Assembly (NCBI RefSeq): GCF_002803085.1
Contig: NZ_NNBJ01000033.1
Span: 1 to 50,158, forward strand
From: Streptomyces sp. CB01201
GTDB lineage: Bacteria > Actinomycetota > Actinomycetes > Streptomycetales > Streptomycetaceae
Direction of reading: 5' to 3'
DNA: 50,158 nt
Within the stretch, counting starts at the first letter, position 1; every line of letters starts with the position of its first letter. The notes beneath the pieces were generated by a model, which did not search any database, had not been told where the DNA came from, and was given only the letters and a program-made list of their open reading frames with translations. Shown piece by piece: positions 42,714 to 50,158 of the stretch. Position numbers and translations under genes: made by a program.

Positions 42714-43517
42714 TCAGGTCTGGGCGCCCGTGTTGGCCAGCGCCGTCGAGAGCTCCTGGGCGATGCCCTGGAGGATCGGGACGATCCGGTCGGTGGCCGC
42801 CTCGGTGACCCGGCCGGCCGGGCCCGAGATCGAAATGGCCGCGGCGGTGGGGGAGTTGGGCACCGACACCGCGAGGCAGCGCACTCCTATTTCCTGCTCG
42901 TTGTCGTCGACCGCGTACCCGGCGCGCCGCACCTGCTCCAGCGCGTCGAGGAAACCGTCCGCCGTGGTGATCGTCTTCTCCGTCGCGGCCGGCATGCCGG
43001 TTCGGGCGAGCAGCGCGCGCACCTCCTCCGGCGGGGTGTGCGCGAGCAGCGCCTTGCCCACGCCCGTGGAGTGCGGCAGGACCCGCCGGCCGACCTCGGT
43101 GAACATCCGCATGGAGTGCTTGGACGGCACCTGCGCCACGTACACGATCTCGTCGCCGTCCAGCAGCGCCATGTTCGCGGTCTCGCCGGTCTCCTCGACG
43201 AGCCGGGTCAGATACGGCCGCGCCCAGGTGCCGAGCAGACGGGACGCCGATTCGCCGAGCCGGATCAGACGCGGGCCGAGCGCATAGCGCCGGTTCGCCT
43301 GCTGGCGTACGTAACCGCAGGCCACGAGGGTGCGCATCAGCCGGTGGATGGTCGGAAGGGGCAGGCCGCTGCTCGCGGAGAGCTCGCTGAGGCCGACCTC
43401 GCCCCCGGCGTCGGCCATCCGCTCAAGGAGATCGAAGGCGCGCTCAAGAGACTGGACTCCTCCGCTGGCGGCGGAGGGCTTGGAGGCGTCGGTGGTGCTG
43501 GCGCTTGACGTCGGCAC
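42714..43517 (-). CDS. allR: IclR-family repressor of allantoin catabolism
   Basis: 267 residues from GTG 43517 (AAGGAA upstream). IclR winged helix at about 20-80 (VQSLERAFDLLERMADAGGE, PLPTIHRLMRTLVACGYV) and a GAF-like ligand domain ending with AISISGPAGRV. It is divergent from allB, the position of AllR in S. coelicolor, which represses the allantoin genes and is released by allantoate and glyoxylate (Navone and colleagues, from memory). The operators at 43657-43692 overlap its own promoter, which predicts autorepression. Confidence 0.92.
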   Translation of the reverse strand: MPTSSASTTDASKPSAASGGVQSLERAFDLLERMADAGGEVGLSELSASSGLPLPTIHRLMRTLVACGYVRQQANRRYALGPRLIRLGESASRLLGTWARPYLTRLVEETGETANMALLDGDEIVYVAQVPSKHSMRMFTEVGRRVLPHSTGVGKALLAHTPPEEVRALLARTGMPAATEKTITTADGFLDALEQVRRAGYAVDDNEQEIGVRCLAVSVPNSPTAAAISISGPAGRVTEAATDRIVPILQGIAQELSTALANTGAQT

Positions 43518-43656
43518 GGCGCGTTCCTTTCGGTACTGGCAGGCGAAGGAGCAGCCTATCGGGCGGTTGTCCGTCCTACCCTGGACAGGTCAGGTGTCCC
43601 TGCCGGTCAGAGGCGGTTTGTCCGTTCGTCGGCAGCGCCCCGTGGTGATAACTACA

Positions 43657-43700
43657 TTCTGCTTGGCGAAATTCTAATTCCATTCTGTGGAAACCTCCAA
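43657..43700 (-). promoter_or_regulatory. allR promoter with tandem AllR-type operator
   Basis: Minus-strand TTGGAG (rc 43695-43700)-N18-TAGAAT (rc 43671-43676). Strong site TTCCATTCTGTGGAA (43678-43692) fills the spacer and weak site TTCTGCTTGGCGAAA (43657-43671) begins 21 bp away: the same geometry as at aceB. Confidence 0.65.
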
Positions 43701-43738
43701 GACTCGCGTCCGTGTCGGCCGTCACGCCTCGGCCACCC

Positions 43739-43820
43739 TTGACGGTTTCCGCGGCCAGCGCGCAAACTCCTTCAACAGATCGTTGAATTCCGGTGTACGG
43801 AAAAGTTCCGGTGCACGGAA
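43739..43820 (+). promoter_or_regulatory. allB promoter with three palindromic operators
   Basis: TTGACG (43739-43744)-N18-CAAACT (43763-43768) is a plausible promoter. Next comes TCAAC-AGATC-GTTGA (43772-43786), then two AllR-type sites TTCCGGTGTACGGAA (43788-43802) and TTCCGGTGCACGGAA (43806-43820), 18 bp apart. All lie at or just past the start point. Confidence 0.7.
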
Positions 43821-43847
43821 AGACTCCGCTGGGAAGTGAGGGCTCGG

Positions 43848-45185
43848 GTGTCCGACGTCAACCTGGTACTGCGCTCGACGCGCGTCATCACCCCCGAGGG
43901 GACGCGCCCGGCGACGGTCGCCGTCGCCGACGGGAAGATCGCGGACGTACTGCCGTACGAGGCCGAGGTCCCGGCCGGCGCGCGCCTGGAGGACTTCGGC
44001 GACGACGTGCTGCTGCCCGGCATCGTCGACACCCACGTCCACGTGAACGACCCCGGCCGTACCGAGTGGGAGGGCTTCTGGACGGCCACCCGCGCGGCGG
44101 CCGCCGGCGGCATCACCACCATCGTCGACATGCCGCTCAACTCGCTGCCGCCGACCACCACGGTCGAGAACCTGCGGGTCAAGCAGGAGGTCGCGGCGAC
44201 CAAGGCGCACATCGACCTCGGGTTCTGGGGCGGCGCGCTGCCCGACAACGTCAAGGACCTGGGGCCCCTGCACGAGGCCGGCGTCTTCGGCTTCAAGGCG
44301 TTCCTTTCGCCGTCCGGCGTCGAGGAGTTCCCGGAGCTGAACCAGGAGCAGCTCGCGCAGTCGCTCGCCGAGATCGCCGGGTTCGACGGCCTGATGATCA
44401 TCCACGCCGAGGACCCGCACGAGCTCGACGCCGCCCCGCACCTGACCGGCCCCAAGTACGCCGACTACCTGGCGACCCGGCCGCGCGTCTCGGAGAACAC
44501 CGCGATCGAGGGCCTGATCGACGCGGCCAAGCGGATCGGTGCCCGGGTGCACGTGCTGCACCTGTCGTCCTCGGACGCGCTGCCGCTGATCGCCGCCGCC
44601 AAGCGCGAGGGCGTCAAGCTCACCGTCGAGACCTGCCCGCACTACCTCACCCTGACCGCCGAGGAAGTCCCGGACGGGGCCAGCGAGTTCAAGTGCTGCC
44701 CGCCGATCCGTGAGGACGCCAACCGCGACCTGCTGTGGGACGCGCTGGCCGACGGCACCATCGACTGCATCGTCACCGACCACTCGCCGTCCACCGCCGA
44801 CCTCAAGACCGACGACTTCGCCACCGCCTGGGGCGGCATCTCGGGCCTTCAGCTCAGCCTCCCCGCGATCTGGACCGAGGCCCGCAAGCGCGGCTACACC
44901 CTGGAGGACGTGGTCCGCTGGATGTCGACGGCGACCGCGAACCTCGTCGGGCTGACCCAGAAGGGCGCCATCGAGGCCGGCCGCGACGCCGACTTCGCGG
45001 TGCTCGCCCCGGACGAGACCTTCACCGTGGACCCGGCCGAACTCCAGCACCGCAACCGCGTCACCGCCTATGCGGGCAAGACGCTGCACGGCGTCGTCAA
45101 GTCCACGTGGCTGCGCGGTGAGCGCATCCAGCACCACGGCGTCATCGCCGAGCCCACCGGCCGCCTGCTCGAAAGGAACAACTGA
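43848..45185 (+). CDS. allB: allantoinase
   Basis: 445 residues from GTG 43848 (GTGAGGG five bases upstream); GTG 43836 in the same frame is the alternative. Cyclic amidohydrolase opening allantoin to allantoate. Metal motif DTHVHVNDPGRTEWEG, carboxylated Lys in GFKAFLSPSG, IIHAEDPH, VHVLHLSSSDALP and the metal Asp in TDHSPS. First gene of allB-alc; both operator types lie directly upstream. Confidence 0.96.
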   Translation: MSDVNLVLRSTRVITPEGTRPATVAVADGKIADVLPYEAEVPAGARLEDFGDDVLLPGIVDTHVHVNDPGRTEWEGFWTATRAAAAGGITTIVDMPLNSLPPTTTVENLRVKQEVAATKAHIDLGFWGGALPDNVKDLGPLHEAGVFGFKAFLSPSGVEEFPELNQEQLAQSLAEIAGFDGLMIIHAEDPHELDAAPHLTGPKYADYLATRPRVSENTAIEGLIDAAKRIGARVHVLHLSSSDALPLIAAAKREGVKLTVETCPHYLTLTAEEVPDGASEFKCCPPIREDANRDLLWDALADGTIDCIVTDHSPSTADLKTDDFATAWGGISGLQLSLPAIWTEARKRGYTLEDVVRWMSTATANLVGLTQKGAIEAGRDADFAVLAPDETFTVDPAELQHRNRVTAYAGKTLHGVVKSTWLRGERIQHHGVIAEPTGRLLERNN

Positions 45186-45189
45186 CACC

Positions 45190-46305
45190 GTGAGCACCCT
45201 TCCCTCCTTCACCGGTGACGCCAGCCCCTACGGCGGCGGCGACCCGTACGCGGACTACCGCAGCGCGGACTTCTCCTTCACCCAGTACGTCGACCTCGCC
45301 GACCGGCGCCTGGGCGCGGGTGTGATCGCCGCGAACGACGAGTTCTTCGCCGAGCGCGAGAACCTGCTCAAGCCCGAGGCCGCCGAGTTCGACCCCGAGC
45401 ACTTCGGGCACAAGGGCAAGATCATGGACGGCTGGGAGACCCGCCGCCGCCGCGGCGTCTCGGCCGCCCAGCCGCACCCCACCGACGAGGACCACGACTG
45501 GGCGCTCATCCGCCTGGGCGCGCCCGGCGTGGTGCGCGGCATCGTCGTCGACACCGCCCACTTCCGCGGCAACTACCCGCAGGCCGTCTCCGTCGAGGCC
45601 GCCTCGGTGCCGGGCTCGCCCTCGCCCGAGGAGCTGCTCGCCGCCGACGTGAAGTGGACAACTCTCATACCCCGTACGGCAGTTGGCGGCCACGCGGCCA
45701 ACGGCTTCGCGGTGGACGTGGAGCAGCGCTTCACCCACCTGCGGCTCAACCAGCACCCCGACGGCGGTGTGGCCCGGCTGCGCGTCTACGGCGAGGTCGC
45801 CCCCGACCCGCGCTGGGTGGCGGCGCTCGGCACGCTCGACCTCGCGGCGCTGGAGAACGGCGGCCAGGTCGAGGACGCGTCCGACCGCTTCTACTCGCCC
45901 GCCACCAACACCATCCAGCCGGGCCGCTCCCGCAAGATGGACGACGGCTGGGAGACCCGGCGCCGCCGCGACAAGGGCAACGACTGGATCCGCTACCGGC
46001 TCGCGGCCCAGTCCGAGGTGCGTGCGGTCGAGATCGACACGGCGTATCTGAAGGGCAACTCGGCCGGCTGGGCCGCGCTCTCCATCCGTGACGGCGAGTC
46101 GGGGGAGTGGGTGGAGGTGCTGCCCCGTACGCGGTTGCAGCCCGACACGAACCACCGCTTCCTGCTGGACGCGCCGGCCGTCGGCACGCACGTCCGGATC
46201 GACATCTTCCCCGACGGCGGCATCTCGCGCCTGCGCCTCTTCGGCTCCCTGACCCCCGAGGGCGCGTCCCGTCTGATCGCCCGCCACCAGGAACTCGGCG
46301 GCTGA
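45190..46305 (+). CDS. alc: allantoicase
   Basis: 371 residues from GTG 45190, four bases after allB. Two tandem allantoicase domains, each starting with MDGWETRRRR/MDDGWETRRRR and containing GxxDTAHFRGNYP / IDTAYLKGNSAG and an RLRVYGE/RLRLFGS strand, as in the known jelly-roll duplicated fold. Hydrolyses allantoate to ureidoglycolate and urea. Ureidoglycolate lyase, the next enzyme, is not encoded nearby. Confidence 0.96.
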   Translation: MSTLPSFTGDASPYGGGDPYADYRSADFSFTQYVDLADRRLGAGVIAANDEFFAERENLLKPEAAEFDPEHFGHKGKIMDGWETRRRRGVSAAQPHPTDEDHDWALIRLGAPGVVRGIVVDTAHFRGNYPQAVSVEAASVPGSPSPEELLAADVKWTTLIPRTAVGGHAANGFAVDVEQRFTHLRLNQHPDGGVARLRVYGEVAPDPRWVAALGTLDLAALENGGQVEDASDRFYSPATNTIQPGRSRKMDDGWETRRRRDKGNDWIRYRLAAQSEVRAVEIDTAYLKGNSAGWAALSIRDGESGEWVEVLPRTRLQPDTNHRFLLDAPAVGTHVRIDIFPDGGISRLRLFGSLTPEGASRLIARHQELGG

Positions 46306-46310
46306 GCGCT

Positions 46311-46341
46311 GCGGATCGCGGGGCTGCCCCTCGCGGTCCGC
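46311..46341 (+). terminator. first hairpin after alc
   Basis: GCGGATCGCGGGG and CCCCTCGCGGTCCGC pair with minor mismatches, starting within ten bases of the alc stop. Confidence 0.55.
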
Positions 46342-46396
46342 TGAACCGGGCCCCGTCCCGGTTCCCCGGAACAGGGCGGCACGACACCCGCCCGCC

Positions 46397-46440
46397 GACG
46401 CGGGACACCCCGACCCGACAGCACCGGGGTGTCCCGCGTC
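46397..46440. terminator. second, perfect hairpin after alc
   Basis: GACGCGGGACACCCCG and its exact complement (16 pairs), followed by a pyrimidine-rich stretch. Confidence 0.75.
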
Positions 46441-46603
46441 GTTCTCTTCCCGGCCCGTCTTCCCCCCCCCTCGTTCGAGGGCGGGCTCCGGTGCGGAGCG
46501 CCGGGGGCGGTCAGGCCGCGCAGCTCCGGACGGTCGGGCCGCGTAGCCCCCGTCGGCCGGCACCGGCCGGGTACGCAGGGCCGGGGACCGAGCACGCGGC
46601 CGG

Positions 46604-46810
46604 CTACTTCTCCGCCACCCGGTCCGACGCGATGAGCACCGCCACACCCGCCACCGCGAGCACGATGCTCGCGAACACCTCGTGCCCCTCAAGCGCGTCG
46701 GGCCGGTGCACCACCGTCCACAGGTCGAACCACCCGGTCCACTCGTGCACCAGACCGCCGATGCCCTGGACGAGGAGCAGGAATCCGGCGACCTCCAGGA
46801 ATTTCCTCAT
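46604..46810 (-). CDS. small two-pass membrane protein
   Basis: 68 residues from ATG 46810. Two hydrophobic segments, FLEVAGFLLLVQGIGGLVHE and VFASIVLAVAGVAVLIASD, joined by a Trp-rich loop (WTGWFDLWTVVHR). No family function recognised; small hairpin-topology membrane proteins like this are frequent in Streptomyces. Divergent from the two-component system that follows. Confidence 0.7.
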   Translation of the reverse strand: MRKFLEVAGFLLLVQGIGGLVHEWTGWFDLWTVVHRPDALEGHEVFASIVLAVAGVAVLIASDRVAEK

Positions 46811-46956
46811 GTCCCGAGCCTGTGCGAACCGGTCGCGCCGGCGCTTCGGCCTTCGGCACACCGCGTCCGCGTCCAAAGTCTCCGGCCTTGCGACTTTGGT
46901 AGCGACCCGCGCCCGCGAAGCGCCGCCGGGCCGCCCGGCTGCGTAACTTTGCCGAC

Positions 46957-48180
46957 ATGACACGAGCCGGACCCGAGTTCCGCTGGCTGCTGCCCTCGGC
47001 GGTGGCCGACCCCGAGCTGCCCGGCGACCGGGCCCGGCCCAGACGCACCGTGCGCGACTGGGCCGTCGACATCTGCGCCTTCCTCGCCGCCGCCCTCATC
47101 GGCATGCTCACCGCGGACACCCTCGGCAAATCACCCGGCTACTCCGACACCGTGATGGTCCTCGACCAGCTGGTCGGCGCCGCCGCCTGCTGCGCGGTGT
47201 GGCTGCGCCGGCGCTGGCCGGCCGGGCTCGCGCTGGCGCTCACCGCGGTGTCCCTGGTCGCGCCGGTCGCCTCCGGGGCGTTCCTGGTCGCCCTGTTCAG
47301 CCTCGCCGTGCACCGGCCGTTCAAGCCCCTGGTGCTCGCGGTGGGCACCGCCGCCGTGGTCAGCTCGGTGTTCCAGCCGGTGCTGCGCCCCGACCCGACC
47401 ACCAGCCTGCTCACCAACGCCGTCGTGGGCACCGTGCTCATCCTGCTCGCCACCGGCTGGGGCATGCTCGTACGCTCCCGGCGCCAGCTCGTCGTCGCGC
47501 TGCGCGAGCGGGCCGCCCGCGCCGAGGCCGAGGCGGCGCTGCGGGCCGAGAACGCGCAGCGGCTCGCCCGCGAGGCCATCGCCCGCGAGATGCACGACGT
47601 GCTCGCCCACCGGCTCACGCTGCTCTCCGTGCACGCGGGGGCCCTCGAATTCCGGCCCGATGCGCCGCCCGCGCAGGTCGCCCGCGCGGCCGGGGTCATC
47701 CGGGACAGCGCGCACGAGGCGCTCCAGGACCTGCGGCAGATCATCGGCGTGCTGCGCAGCCCCGGAGAGGGCGCCGACGACCGGCCCCAGCCCACCCTCG
47801 CCACCCTGGACGCGCTGGTCGCCGAATCCCGCGAAGCCGGGATGAAGGTCGCCCTGGACAGCCGGATCCCGGACGCGGACGGTGTGCCCGCCGCCACCGG
47901 CCGCAACGCCTACCGCATCGCGCAGGAGGCCCTCACCAACGCGCGCAAGCACGCGCCCGGCGCCGAGGTCACCGTCACCGTCACCGGCCGTCCCGGCGAC
48001 GGGCTCACCGTCGAGGTCCGCAACCCGCCGCCCCCGGGCCCGGTCCCGGAGGTCCCCGGCTCCGGGCAGGGGCTCATCGGGCTCACCGAGCGCGCCACCC
48101 TGGCCGGCGGCCGGCTCGACCACGGGCGCGGGTCCGACGGCTCCTTCGCGGTGGTGGCCTGGCTACCGTGGCCCTCATGA
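46957..48180 (+). CDS. NarL-type sensor histidine kinase, second system
   Basis: 407 residues. Four or five membrane segments (residues 30-165), coiled region rich in Ala/Glu/Arg, HisKA_3 His in AREMHDVLAHRLTLLSVHAG, HATPase motifs NARKHAPGAEVTVTV and GSGQGLIGLTERA. The N-terminus (FRWLLPSAVADPELPG) is cytoplasmic. Stop overlaps the regulator start (ATGA). Confidence 0.94.
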   Translation: MTRAGPEFRWLLPSAVADPELPGDRARPRRTVRDWAVDICAFLAAALIGMLTADTLGKSPGYSDTVMVLDQLVGAAACCAVWLRRRWPAGLALALTAVSLVAPVASGAFLVALFSLAVHRPFKPLVLAVGTAAVVSSVFQPVLRPDPTTSLLTNAVVGTVLILLATGWGMLVRSRRQLVVALRERAARAEAEAALRAENAQRLAREAIAREMHDVLAHRLTLLSVHAGALEFRPDAPPAQVARAAGVIRDSAHEALQDLRQIIGVLRSPGEGADDRPQPTLATLDALVAESREAGMKVALDSRIPDADGVPAATGRNAYRIAQEALTNARKHAPGAEVTVTVTGRPGDGLTVEVRNPPPPGPVPEVPGSGQGLIGLTERATLAGGRLDHGRGSDGSFAVVAWLPWPS

Positions 48181-48860
48181 CCATCCGCCTGCTCATCGTC
48201 GACGACGACCCCCTGGTCCGCGCGGGCCTCACCTTCATGCTCGGCGGCGCCGAGGACATCGAGATCGTCGGCGAGGCGGCCGACGGCCACGGCATCGGCC
48301 AACTCGCCCTGGAACTGCGCCCGGACGTCGTGCTCATGGACATCCGCATGCCGCGCGTCGACGGCCTCACCGCCACCGAGACGCTGCGTGCCCGCCCCGA
48401 CGCACCCGAGGTGATCGTCCTGACCACCTTCCACGCCGACGAACAGGTGCTGCGCGCGCTGCGCGCCGGAGCCGCCGGATTCGTCCTCAAGGACACCCCG
48501 CCCGCCGAGATCGTCGCCGCCGTACGCCGCGTCGCGCACGGTGACCCGGTCCTCTCCCCGGCCGTCATGCGGCAGTTGATGACCCAGGTGTCCGGCGGCA
48601 CGGCCGCGCCCGGCGACCGGGCGGCCCGCGCCCGCGAGCGGGTCGCGCTGCTCGCCGAGCGCGAACGCGAGGTCGCCGTCGCCGTCGGGCGCGGCCACTC
48701 CAACGCGGAGATCTCCGCACGCCTCTATCTGAGCGTGCCCACCGTGAAGACCCACGTCTCGCGCGTTTTGGCCAAGCTCGGCCTCAACAACCGGGTCCAG
48801 ATCGCCCTGTTGGTGCACGACGCCGGGCTGCTCGACGAACCGGACGGCGACGTAGGCTGA
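48177..48860 (+). CDS. NarL-family response regulator, second system
   Basis: 227 residues. Receiver with D55 as phospho-acceptor (VVLMDIRMPR), and a LuxR-type HTH (LAEREREVAVAVGRGHSNAE, LSVPTVKTHVSRVLAKLGL). Target unknown; the next gene on the same strand, 26 bases on, is a cytochrome P450, which may be co-transcribed. Confidence 0.95.
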   Translation: MTIRLLIVDDDPLVRAGLTFMLGGAEDIEIVGEAADGHGIGQLALELRPDVVLMDIRMPRVDGLTATETLRARPDAPEVIVLTTFHADEQVLRALRAGAAGFVLKDTPPAEIVAAVRRVAHGDPVLSPAVMRQLMTQVSGGTAAPGDRAARARERVALLAEREREVAVAVGRGHSNAEISARLYLSVPTVKTHVSRVLAKLGLNNRVQIALLVHDAGLLDEPDGDVG

Positions 48861-48886
48861 ACGGCAACCGAACGGAGGGCGGGACC

Positions 48887-50074
48887 ATGACGGTGGTCGA
48901 TCTGAGCGAGCACGCCGAGGAATTCAACGCCGATCCCTATGCGGTGTACGCCAAGCTGCGCGCCGCGGGCCCCGCACATCTGGTCCGTACGCCGATGGGT
49001 GAGGAGGTCTGGCTGATCGTCGGCCACGAGGCGGCGCGCGCCGCGCTCGCCGACCCCCGCCTCGCGAAGGACTGGCGGCCGCTGGCCGAGACGGGCTACG
49101 AAGAACTGCCGGCCAGCTCGAACATGCTGGAGACCGACCCGCCGCAGCACACCCGGCTGCGCAAGCTGGTCGCGCGGGAGTTCACCCCGCGCCGGATCGA
49201 GGCGCTCCGCCCGCGCGTCCAGGAGATCACCGACGGCCTCCTCGACACCATGCTGGCCGCCCCCGGACGCGCCGCCGACCTGATCGACTCGCTCGCCTTC
49301 CCGCTTCCCATGACCGTCATCAGCGAGCTCATCGGCGTGCCCGACCTCGACCGCGAGGCCTTCCGCGTGCTGTCCAACCAGGCCGTGGCGCCGCGGGACG
49401 GCGCCGAAGGCCCCGAGGCCGTCGGGAAGATCGGCGTGTACCTGGCCGAGCTGATCGAGGACAAGCGCTGCTCCGGCCCCGCCGACGACCTGCTGAGCGC
49501 CCTGATCCGCACCCGGCACGAGGACGGCGACCAGCTGTCCCAGGACGAACTCATCGGCATGGCCTTCCTGTTGCTCGTCGCGGGCCACGAGACGACCGTC
49601 AACCTCATCTCCAACGGGGTCCGCGCGCTGCTGAGCCATCCGGACCAACTGGACGCGCTGCGGGCCGACTTCGACGGCCTCATCGACAACGCCGTGGAGG
49701 AGATGCTGCGCTACGACGGCCCGGTCGAGACCTCCACGTACCGCTTCGCGCGCGAGCCCGTCCGGATCGGCGACGCGCTCATTCCGGCCGGCGCGGTCGC
49801 CCTGGTCGCCCTCGCCTCGGCCGGCCGCGACCCGGAGCGCCACCAGGAGCCGGACCGTTTCGACATCCGCCGCACCCCGCAGAGCCATCTCGCCTTCGGC
49901 CACGGCATCCACTTCTGCCTGGGCGCCCCGCTCGCCCGGATGGAGGGCCGGATCGCCGTCCGCACCCTCCTGGAGCGGGCCCCGGACCTCCAACTCGACG
50001 TGCAGACCGACGAGTTGCAGTGGCTGCCGGGCATGCTCATCCGGGGCGTGCGGCATCTGCCGGTGCGCTGGTGA
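48887..50074 (+). CDS. cytochrome P450
   Basis: 395 residues, bacterial class I size, no membrane anchor. I-helix AGHETTVNLISNG with the oxygen-activating Thr, K-helix EEMLRY, and heme loop FGHGIHFCLGAPLAR with the thiolate C344. The N-terminal HTRLRKLVAREFTPRRIEAL is typical of the CYP107/CYP105-like group. No ferredoxin gene lies next to it in the window. Substrate unknown. Confidence 0.95.
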   Translation: MTVVDLSEHAEEFNADPYAVYAKLRAAGPAHLVRTPMGEEVWLIVGHEAARAALADPRLAKDWRPLAETGYEELPASSNMLETDPPQHTRLRKLVAREFTPRRIEALRPRVQEITDGLLDTMLAAPGRAADLIDSLAFPLPMTVISELIGVPDLDREAFRVLSNQAVAPRDGAEGPEAVGKIGVYLAELIEDKRCSGPADDLLSALIRTRHEDGDQLSQDELIGMAFLLLVAGHETTVNLISNGVRALLSHPDQLDALRADFDGLIDNAVEEMLRYDGPVETSTYRFAREPVRIGDALIPAGAVALVALASAGRDPERHQEPDRFDIRRTPQSHLAFGHGIHFCLGAPLARMEGRIAVRTLLERAPDLQLDVQTDELQWLPGMLIRGVRHLPVRW

Positions 50075-50115
50075 GGGGGCCGGGGCCGGACAGGCCCTAG
50101 GCGGTTTCGTTTGGA

Positions 50116-50158
50116 TCAGCGGGCGGACCAGAGGAAGATGCCCGCGATGTGAAGTCCG
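50116..50158 (-). mobile_element. C-terminal end of an IS5-type transposase, truncated by the window edge
   Basis: The minus strand reads GLHIAGIFLWSAR and a stop at 50116-50118, the usual ending of Streptomyces IS5-family transposases as I recall it. The bases just outside, GGCGGTTTCGTTTGGATCA (50100-50118), look like the terminal region of such elements. Only 13 codons are visible. Confidence 0.55.

Larger units (their letters stand above)
46306..46603. other. gap with two terminators
   Basis: About 300 bases after alc. Apart from the hairpins at 46311-46341 and 46397-46440 nothing gene-like is seen; a run of nine C lies near 46464. Confidence 0.5.

Noticed and set aside
48887..50074. Start of a secondary-metabolite cluster around the P450
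   Set aside because: No biosynthetic core genes, ferredoxin or resistance genes are present; a single P450 next to an IS element is not enough.

Overview
The window is chromosomal DNA of a Streptomyces or very close relative: GC is about 70%, third codon positions are almost all G or C, GTG/TTG starts are common, and the gene order recalls the allantoin/glyoxylate region of Streptomyces coelicolor (recognised from memory, not searched).

Main theme, 1-23 kb and 32-46 kb: a nearly complete purine-to-central-metabolism route. 8-oxoguanine deaminase and two NCS2 purine permeases supply urate; uricase, 5-hydroxyisourate hydrolase and OHCU decarboxylase make allantoin; a catalase deals with the H2O2 from uricase; allantoinase (allB) and allantoicase (alc) release ureidoglycolate. 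Glyoxylate then leaves by two routes: Gcl, Hyi and GlxR to glycerate, and malate synthase to malate. A MocA-like nucleotidyltransferase beside malate synthase could serve a xanthine dehydrogenase encoded elsewhere. Ureidoglycolate lyase and xanthine dehydrogenase are not in the window.

Regulation can be read from the DNA. One 15-bp palindrome type, TTCCn-N5-nGGAA, occurs as pairs 21 bp apart at gcl, hyi-glxR, aceB and allR, and as an 18-bp-spaced pair at allB; the adjacent IclR regulator AllR is the obvious ligand. A second 15-bp palindrome, TCAAC-N5-GTTGA, covers the -35 of the catalase and urate-operon promoters and also occurs at aceB and allB. Its regulator is unknown; a DauR/YheO-type HTH protein encoded just upstream of the urate operon is a candidate.

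About 6.2-11.3 kb: a roughly 5-kb accessory segment between two 70-bp direct repeats. It holds a broken XRE gene, two translationally tight clusters of small proteins, an XRE-TPR regulator, a second copy of a HAD hydrolase found outside the repeat, and small actinobacterial mobile-element-like proteins. No integrase is present.

About 23-31 kb: mixed accessory metabolism: a TIM-barrel protein coupled to a minimal DeoR HTH, an excalibur lipoprotein, a GH46 chitosanase with a CsnR-like operator, a pentapeptide-repeat protein, an FN3 lipoprotein, and an M20 peptidase/YfcC carrier pair.

About 35-50 kb outside the allantoin genes: a MocR regulator, an operon for an AvrRpt2-type papain-like protease with a duplicated N-terminal domain, two two-component systems, a MacB-like ABC exporter ending at a 6-copy 21-bp minisatellite, a cytochrome P450, and the end of an IS5-type transposase at the right edge.
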